From JAPWJZ01 sp041287865 (GTDB lineage Bacteria > Pseudomonadota > Alphaproteobacteria > Micavibrionales > UBA2020), in NCBI GenBank assembly GCA_041287865.1, contig JBGGMV010000028.1, forward strand, positions 124,001 to 188,000: 64,000 nucleotides of DNA, written 5' to 3'. The notes beneath the pieces were generated by a model. It saw only the letters and a list, made by a program, of their open reading frames with translations, was not told where the DNA came from and did no database searches. The position numbers and the translations under genes are program-made. Positions 59,234-64,000 of this stretch are shown piece after piece (position 1 is the stretch's first letter; every line of letters begins with the position of its first letter).

Positions 59234-59998
59234 TTAGCGCTTCAGCTTTATCGCGTGCATGACGGGCACGTCGTGGCGCGAGCCTTCGGTAAGCTGGATC
59301 ATGTCGTATTCCTCGAAAGCGCGTTTCAGCAGCGCTTCCATTTCAGGGCTTTTGCGCATATGGGCGAGATCCGCCGCGGTCAGCGACATATGCGTCTGCT
59401 TCGCGGCATCCGCGCCTTCCTTTAAAAGGAATTCGGCCATTTCAAGGTTCTCGGCGCGCACCGCGATGATCAGCGGCGTCATGCCCGATCCGTTCTGCGC
59501 GTTGATATTCGCGCCAGCGGCCAGCAAGCGGCGCGCGGCGCCGACAGCATTTTTCTCCGCCGCGATATGGAGCGGCGTTTCGTCTTTTTCGGTTTTATCG
59601 TCAACCGCAAGACCTTTGCCCAGCAGCGCGGCGACCACAAATTCAAATTCGACCGCATGATGCAGCAGGCCGAAACCGCGCTTGTCTTTTGCGGCTGAAT
59701 TGAATTCGGCCTTCACCAGCGCGAGCGACGCGGCTTCGTGCCCGGCCTTCAAGGCCAGCGCCAGCGGGATATTCCCGTCTTCGTCGACGCCTTTCGGCTC
59801 CGCGCCTTTGGACAGCAAAAATTCGATCATCTTCGCCTGGCCGTTTTCGGCGGCGATATGCAGCGCGGTTTTGTCGTCGTGGTCGGAGACGTGAAGACGC
59901 GCGCCGTCTTTCAGCATCGCATCGGCCACGGCGACGTCGCCGCGTTTCGCGGCGGCGAGGAAATTGGAGTTCACGAGTTGTTTATAAAGCTCGGTCAT
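59234..59998 (-). CDS. Ankyrin-repeat protein (254 aa)
   Basis: About six repeats lie between residues ~10 and 210 (KTALHIAAENGQAKMIEFLL, ETPLHIAAEKNAVGAARRLL, MTPLIIAVRAENLEMAEFLL). It begins TELYKQLVNSNFLAAAKRGD, similar to ELYAKFLAAAAKGD in gene 948-1712, so the two are close relatives. It ends DVPVMHAIKLKR, carrying the basic-hydrophobic tail. Its own promoter is at 60109-60137. Effector candidate. Confidence 0.88.
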   Translation of the reverse strand: MTELYKQLVNSNFLAAAKRGDVAVADAMLKDGARLHVSDHDDKTALHIAAENGQAKMIEFLLSKGAEPKGVDEDGNIPLALALKAGHEAASLALVKAEFNSAAKDKRGFGLLHHAVEFEFVVAALLGKGLAVDDKTEKDETPLHIAAEKNAVGAARRLLAAGANINAQNGSGMTPLIIAVRAENLEMAEFLLKEGADAAKQTHMSLTAADLAHMRKSPEMEALLKRAFEEYDMIQLTEGSRHDVPVMHAIKLKR

Positions 59999-60108
59999 AA
60001 ATCGAAATCATTCACTTTTTTCCGGCGATTCCAAAACAACGGCGCGCAACATGCGAAAAGCCAAGCGGTGCAATGGGATCACAAAGTTTCATGTAGTGGT
60101 AGAGACTG

Positions 60109-60137
60109 ATACTAAAGATACCTTATGTAAATGTCAA
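60109..60137 (-). promoter_or_regulatory. Promoter of ankyrin gene 59234-59998
   Basis: -35 TTGACA (60132-60137), 17-bp spacer, -10 TAGTAT (60109-60114) on the minus strand. The leader to the ATG at 59998 is ~100 nt. The -35 context (ATTTGACAT) matches the other effector-candidate promoters. Confidence 0.65.
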
Positions 60138-60203
60138 ATCCTTATAAGCGATTGAATTAATTGAATATTCGTAACCGCACGACTCGAGTCGCCAAAATCG
60201 ACA

Positions 60204-60232
60204 GCGTTTCAGAGCGTTTCAAAGCGTTTCAC
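60204..60232 (+). repeat. Tandem 10-bp repeats, cluster 1 (three units)
   Basis: Three copies of GCGTTTCARA at 60204, 60214 and 60224, exactly one helical turn apart. The 29 bases are repeated identically at 60320-60348. A lone GTTTCAGA lies between the clusters (~60273). It is likely a protein-binding array controlling the packaging genes downstream. Confidence 0.75.
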
Positions 60233-60319
60233 CTGTCACAACGCGTGGGGTAATCGCGCGCAATTCGTGCATGTTTCAGATGCGGCATCCGCCTGAAAAT
60301 TTTCGCCGATCTGGCTTAT

Positions 60320-60357
60320 GCGTTTCAGAGCGTTTCAAAGCGTTTCACATCGTTTCA
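60320..60357 (+). promoter_or_regulatory. Tandem 10-bp repeats, cluster 2 (four units) next to packaging-gene promoter
   Basis: GCGTTTCA units at 60320, 60330 and 60340, plus TCGTTTCA at 60350, all in 10-bp phase. The last unit abuts a -35-like TTGACC at 60358. The arrangement looks like an activator array touching the -35 box. Confidence 0.65.
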
Positions 60358-60386
60358 TTGACCACGGGGACGAAAGTTGGGATGCT
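60358..60386 (+). promoter_or_regulatory. Putative promoter of packaging genes
   Basis: -35 TTGACC (60358-60363), 17-bp spacer, -10 GATGCT (60381-60386), immediately after the repeat cluster and ~70 nt before the small-terminase-like gene. The -10 is weak, in keeping with a need for an activator. Confidence 0.45.
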
Positions 60387-60458
60387 TAAATTATGCTCTT
60401 AGTGTGTGAGCAGTTAACCAAGACACACCTCCAAAAAATCAGAAAACGGAAAACCAAA

Positions 60459-60674
60459 ATGGAAACGAAGGCGAAAAGCCCTCGCTGGCATATCGACGCG
60501 CTCAAGATTATCCGCGCGCTCGAAGACCATGTGGCCGGCAAGAAGAAACTGGAAACATCGCAGGTGCAGGCCGCGCTGACCTTGCTGAAAAAACGCCTGC
60601 CCGACGCAAGCCTGCCGCGCAGCCCGAAAAAGAAGCGTGACGCAAACGATCTGTCGCTGGACGACCTGAAATAA
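60459..60674 (+). CDS. Small-terminase-like protein (GTA orfg1 position, 71 aa)
   Basis: ATG 60459 has GGAAA upstream. The peptide is METKAKSPRWHIDALKIIRA, then LEDHVAGKKKLETSQVQAAL, TLLKKRLPDASLPRSP and an acidic end. The AL-LL-KK-LPDAS segment is like the end of phage small terminase subunits, which recognise DNA for packaging. It is followed at once by the large terminase (TAAATG). The short length and missing N-terminal HTH are consistent with GTA small subunits, but this is by position. Confidence 0.6.
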   Translation: METKAKSPRWHIDALKIIRALEDHVAGKKKLETSQVQAALTLLKKRLPDASLPRSPKKKRDANDLSLDDLK

Positions 60675-62120
60675 ATGAAGGGAAAGGAGGAGAGCGAAGA
60701 CCGCACAATCCGTGCGCGTCTGGAATCCGACTTTCCGCACTATGCCGCCAAATGCCTGAAAATCCGCAGCAAGAAGGGCGCGATTGTGCCGCTGGCGCTG
60801 AATGCGGCGCAGGAACACCTGCATTTGCGCCTCGAAACGCAGTTGAAGGAAAAAGGCCGCGTGCGGGCGATTATCTTGAAAGGCCGGCAGCAGGGCTGTT
60901 CGACTTATGTGGCGGCGCGGTTTTACTGGAAGGTGACGAAGGAGAAAGGCCTGCGCGCCTTTATCCTGACGCATCTGGAGGAAGCATCGAAGAACATTTA
61001 TCAAATTGCGAAACGGTTTCATGCGCATTGCCCGAAGATCGTGAAACCGCGCAGCACATTGGCGAACGCGAAAGAATTGTTCTTCGGCGCGCTCGACAGC
61101 GGGTGCCAGATCGGCACGGCCAAGTCGAACGACATCGGCCGCAGCTGGACGATACAATTGTTCCACGGATCTGAGGTCGCTTTCTGGGCCAATGCCGAGG
61201 AACATGTGACCGGCATTCTGCAGGCCGTGCCGGACGAGGATGGCACCGAAGTTATTCTGGAGAGCACCAGCAACGGCGCAGAGGGCATGTTCTACAAACT
61301 GGCGCAAGCCGCCGCCGCGGGGCAGTCGGAATATGAACTGGTTTTTATTCCCTGGTTCTGGCAGCAGGAATACCGGCGCAAAACGCCCGGGGATTTCGCG
61401 CTGACGGGCGACGAGGAAGATTATAAAACGCGTTACGCGCTCGATAACGAACAGGTTTACTGGCGGCGCATTAAGGCGCAGGAACTGGGCGGATATTACA
61501 GCTTTCGCCGCGAATATCCGTCCTGCATGGAGGAGGCATTCCATGCGGATAAGCCGTCGGCACTATGGACACGGGCGCAGATTGAACGCGATAGAATCCC
61601 ATTTGATGCGCGGCCCGAAATGCGGCGCATTGTGGTGGCGGTTGACCCTGCCGTATCGAATAAACGGGGGTCTGATGAAACCGGTATTATTGTCGCGGGC
61701 CTTGGCACCGATATGCATGGCTATGTGCTGGCCGATTTGTCCGGCAAATACACGCCGCTCGGCTGGGCGGAGGCCGTGCGCAGCGCCTACGAAAAATTCG
61801 ACGCCGATTGCGTGGTGGCGGAGGTGAACCAGGGCGGGGAGATGGTGGAATATACGCTGCGCAGCGTTGCGCCCACTGTCGCCTATAAACCGGTGCGCGC
61901 CAGCCGCGGCAAAGTGACGCGGGCAGAACCCGTCGCCGCACTGGATGCGCAAGGGCGTATTCACCATGCGGGCGTTTTTGAACGCCTTGAATCGCAGCTC
62001 TGCGGTTTCGATCCGCTGGAAACGGCGGATAGCCCGGACAGATTGGATGCAAGGGTCTGGGCGCTGACCGATCTGATGCTGGGCGGCCCGCTGCCGGAAG
62101 GGCCGAAGGTCTGGCGATAG
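60675..62120 (+). CDS. Phage/GTA large terminase subunit
   Basis: The packaging ATPase-nuclease pumps DNA into capsids. The 481-aa protein has a terminase ATPase half (IILKGRQQGCSTYVAARFYW as Walker A-like region, ILESTSNGAEGMFYKLAQ) and a nuclease half: RRIVVAVDPAVSNKRGSDET with the first acidic residue, CVVAEVNQGGEMVEYTLRSV, and KPVRASRGKVTRAEPVAALD, followed by a final DRLDARVWALTDLM. The nuclease half closely recalls the Rhodobacter GTA orfg2 protein. It is directly followed by a Sel1 gene and then the portal. Packaging module of a gene transfer agent or a prophage relic. Confidence 0.9.
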   Translation: MKGKEESEDRTIRARLESDFPHYAAKCLKIRSKKGAIVPLALNAAQEHLHLRLETQLKEKGRVRAIILKGRQQGCSTYVAARFYWKVTKEKGLRAFILTHLEEASKNIYQIAKRFHAHCPKIVKPRSTLANAKELFFGALDSGCQIGTAKSNDIGRSWTIQLFHGSEVAFWANAEEHVTGILQAVPDEDGTEVILESTSNGAEGMFYKLAQAAAAGQSEYELVFIPWFWQQEYRRKTPGDFALTGDEEDYKTRYALDNEQVYWRRIKAQELGGYYSFRREYPSCMEEAFHADKPSALWTRAQIERDRIPFDARPEMRRIVVAVDPAVSNKRGSDETGIIVAGLGTDMHGYVLADLSGKYTPLGWAEAVRSAYEKFDADCVVAEVNQGGEMVEYTLRSVAPTVAYKPVRASRGKVTRAEPVAALDAQGRIHHAGVFERLESQLCGFDPLETADSPDRLDARVWALTDLMLGGPLPEGPKVWR

Positions 62121-62203
62121 ATTTGAACCCTTTACTTGGCCGGTTGCGCCGCTAAGCTGAAACAGTCGGCGATGCGATGACCGGATTTCAGGGAGGGTGG
62201 CAG

Positions 62204-62899
62204 ATGGGCGACGAGCATGATGAACTGGTCAAAAAGGCGAAGGACCGCGACGAGCTTGGCAGGCTTGCGTATTCCCTTGCGTTGCGTCATTACCGCGCGG
62301 GCGATTATGCGAAAGCAGTGATAAGCTTTCAGCATGCCGCATCGGCGGGCCATGAAGAGGCGCGCACCCTGTTCAAGGGGGCGCCGCTTTCCTGGTTTTA
62401 CTCCTGGTGGATCGGCGTCAATTTAGACAAAATCATCGCCGGCGCGCAATTGGGAGCGCGGGGCGGATCGGCGCCGGACCAGTGTGCCCTGGGGCTGATT
62501 TACCGCTTCGGTTTCGGCACAGAACCCGATCCGGCCCTGGCTTTCAGCTGGTTCGAAAAAGCGGCCGGCGCGGGCGATGTCGAAGCCAACCTGCAGCTGG
62601 GCTCCATGTGCCTGGGCGATAGCGGCGGAGAAGCGAAAAACGAGAAACGCGCGCTCGGATGTTTCCTGCGCGCCGCCGAACAGGGAAATGCCACGGCGCA
62701 GCTACTGGCAGCTAACCTCTATTTTATCGGCGGCGACGGCGTGCCGATAGACCGCGTGGAATCTTTTGTCTGGCGCGTCATGTACGCGCGCCACAGCCCC
62801 GCAGGCTCTAACGCGTGGAAGAATGTGGAATCGGACAAGCTGCTGCTGAAGCCCGAACAGCTGACGGCGGCGGAAAAACGCCTTCAGAAGTTCGGCTGA
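62204..62899 (+). CDS. Sel1-like repeat protein inserted between terminase and portal (231 aa)
   Basis: ATG 62204 follows GGAGGG. Sel1/TPR-like repeats include RHYRAGDYAKAVISFQHAAS, CALGLIYRFGFGTEPDPALA with FSWFEKAAGAGDVEANLQLG, and CFLRAAEQGNATAQLLAANL. No signal peptide, so it is cytosolic. Sel1 proteins act as scaffolds. It is not a usual part of the GTA packaging order (terminase-portal) and has its own terminator, so it behaves like a cargo (moron) gene. Confidence 0.82.
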   Translation: MGDEHDELVKKAKDRDELGRLAYSLALRHYRAGDYAKAVISFQHAASAGHEEARTLFKGAPLSWFYSWWIGVNLDKIIAGAQLGARGGSAPDQCALGLIYRFGFGTEPDPALAFSWFEKAAGAGDVEANLQLGSMCLGDSGGEAKNEKRALGCFLRAAEQGNATAQLLAANLYFIGGDGVPIDRVESFVWRVMYARHSPAGSNAWKNVESDKLLLKPEQLTAAEKRLQKFG

Positions 62900-62931
62900 T
62901 TTTAGGATAGCTTTGAAATGACAGCACTGGG

Positions 62932-62959
62932 ACCCCGGCAATCGCCGGGGTTTCTTTTT
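62932..62959 (+). terminator. Rho-independent terminator after the Sel1 gene
   Basis: Stem ACCCCGGC (62932-62939) with GCCGGGGT (62944-62951), tetraloop AATC and TTCTTTTT. It ends 14 nt before the portal start, so portal expression needs read-through or another promoter. Confidence 0.8.
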
Positions 62960-62972
62960 GGGAGGATTTACC

Positions 62973-64000
62973 ATGAAATTCAAAAACCCCTTTGCGAAAG
63001 AAACGAAGGCCAGCAAGGCGCAAGCGCTGATGGTGACTTTCGGCGCGCATGAGGCGAAGTTTACGCCGCGCGATTATGCGCATCTGGCCGATGAAGGGTT
63101 TCGCAAGAATGTGATTGTGAACCGCTGCATCAGGCTGGTGGCGCAGAATGCGGCTGGCGTGCCTTGGGCGGTGTTTCGCGGGCGCGGGGAAAAAAGGGAA
63201 CGCCTGCACGATCACCCGCTGCTGGATTTACTGCGCCAGCCGAACCCGCTGCAGGGGGGTGCGGAGCTGTTCGAGGCGATTTACGGGTTTTTCCTGATCG
63301 CGGGGAACAGCTATATCGAATGCGCGGGGCCGCGCGGTCAACCACCGCTGGAACTGTGGACGCTGCGGCCCGACCGCATGCGCGTCATCCCCGGCGCGCG
63401 GGGATTGCCGGAGGCTTACCGTTATACCGTCGACGGCAAGGCGGCTGAATTCCGCGTCGATGCGCTGACGGGCCATGCGGATGTGCTGCATGTAAAGGCC
63501 TTTCACCCGCTGGACGACTGGTACGGCATGAGCCCATTGGAGGCCGCCGCATTTTCGGTCGACCAGCATAACGAGGCCGCGAAATGGAATGCGGCATTGC
63601 TGCAATCATCGGGCCGCCCCAGCGGCGCGCTGGTCTATCGCCCGCAGCACCCCGAAGCACCGGATACGCTGACCGATATGCAGCGCGAGCAGTTGAAACG
63701 CGATATTTCCGAATTTTTCAGCGGCGCGGATAACGCGGGCCGCCCGATGGTGCTGGAGGGCGGACTCGACTGGCGCGAAATGAGTTTATCGCCGAAAGAC
63801 ATGGACTGGCTGGCCGGCAAGGATGTATCGGCGCGGGAGATTGCACTGGCCTTCCACGTGCCGCCGCAGTTGATCGGGATTGAAGGATCGCTGACCTTCG
63901 CCAATTTCGAGCAGGCGCGGCTGGCGCTGTTCGACGATGCGGTGCTGCCGCTGTTATCACACGTGCGGGATGAATTGAACGCCTGGCTGGCGCCCCGTTT
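62973..64000 (+). CDS. HK97-family portal protein (GTA orfg3-like), 3' end outside window
   Basis: GGGAGGA lies 7 nt before ATG 62973. 342 codons are visible and the gene runs off the end. Signatures of HK97-type portal proteins are present: NRCIRLVAQNAAGVPWAVFR, HPLLDLLRQPNPLQGGAELF, YGFFLIAGNSYIECAG, VLHVKAFHPLDDWYGMSPLE, AAKWNAALLQSSGRPSGALV and FHVPPQLIGIEGSLTFANFE. Portals form the dodecameric gate through which terminase packs DNA. Together with 60675-62120 it identifies a GTA or siphovirus-like packaging cluster. Confidence 0.93.
   Translation, partial: MKFKNPFAKETKASKAQALMVTFGAHEAKFTPRDYAHLADEGFRKNVIVNRCIRLVAQNAAGVPWAVFRGRGEKRERLHDHPLLDLLRQPNPLQGGAELFEAIYGFFLIAGNSYIECAGPRGQPPLELWTLRPDRMRVIPGARGLPEAYRYTVDGKAAEFRVDALTGHADVLHVKAFHPLDDWYGMSPLEAAAFSVDQHNEAAKWNAALLQSSGRPSGALVYRPQHPEAPDTLTDMQREQLKRDISEFFSGADNAGRPMVLEGGLDWREMSLSPKDMDWLAGKDVSAREIALAFHVPPQLIGIEGSLTFANFEQARLALFDDAVLPLLSHVRDELNAWLAPR

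Noticed and set aside
60414..61544. 376-aa minus-strand frame opposite the terminase gene
   Set aside because: No family pattern; the terminase motifs are on the plus strand.
1..64000. Insertion sequences, integrases or tRNA genes flanking the T4BSS region
   Set aside because: I looked for transposase or integrase motifs and cloverleaf-like genes and saw none, so there is no direct sign of a recently moved island apart from the AT-rich gene 54165-54617.

Overview
The window looks like chromosomal DNA of a GC-rich alphaproteobacterium. The evidence is a hemC-hemD-hemY heme cluster with a mitofilin-like HemD extension, an aminotransferase of the beta-alanine:pyruvate type, a YqgE/AlgH protein, and the start of a gene-transfer-agent-like packaging cluster. 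No rRNA, tRNA or CRISPR array was seen. The order or family cannot be fixed by eye.

The dominant theme is a Dot/Icm (type IVB) secretion core surrounded by ankyrin-repeat genes. On the minus strand between 43371 and 31502 the gene order is IcmL-like, IcmL/DotI, IcmK/DotH, IcmE/DotG, IcmG/DotF-like, IcmC/DotE (with an IcmD-like N-terminal half), IcmD/DotP, IcmJ/DotN and IcmB/DotO. This is the same order as the Legionella icmM-L-K-E-G-C-D-J-B block and the R64 tra block. Twelve ankyrin proteins lie around it: 235-3070 (three, coupled to a band-7/SPFH gene), 26862-31271 (three), 48942-57566 (five) and 59234-59998 (one). Several share a short basic-hydrophobic C-terminal tail of the type (K/R)PLK(L/F/V)K or K(L/F)(K/R)LK, which I propose as a candidate secretion signal.

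Layout: 1-3135 ankyrin operon; 3205-8800 heme genes; 8797-19533 mixed housekeeping, membrane and secreted genes (rhomboid, aminotransferase, amidase, AlgH-like, winged-helix regulator, two PH-domain membrane proteins, Smr protein); 19534-23819 a five-gene cluster of an apparently undescribed family with a shared C-terminal domain ending in LGG, one member frameshifted; 23936-26657 a YpfJ-type zinc peptidase, an unknown gene and a HExxH protein; 26862-31271 ankyrin genes; 31296-31496 a palindromic element and terminator; 31502-43371 Dot/Icm core; 43753-46254 a second HExxH protein and small or membrane proteins; 46319-46889 three tandem copies of a hairpin-rich element that looks like a repeated structured RNA; 46896-48707 secreted proteins; 48942-59998 the large ankyrin array with secreted Pro/Ala-rich proteins; 60204-64000 a GTA/phage packaging cluster (small terminase, large terminase, a Sel1-repeat insert, portal), preceded by tandem 10-bp repeats abutting a promoter.

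A working picture (inference): the T4BSS core delivers many ankyrin effectors and possibly the HExxH and LGG-family proteins. Several of these genes have strong sigma70-type promoters with a TTGACATA-like -35 and a 17-bp spacer. DotA, DotB, DotC, DotD, DotL and IcmX homologues are not in this window and would have to be encoded elsewhere.
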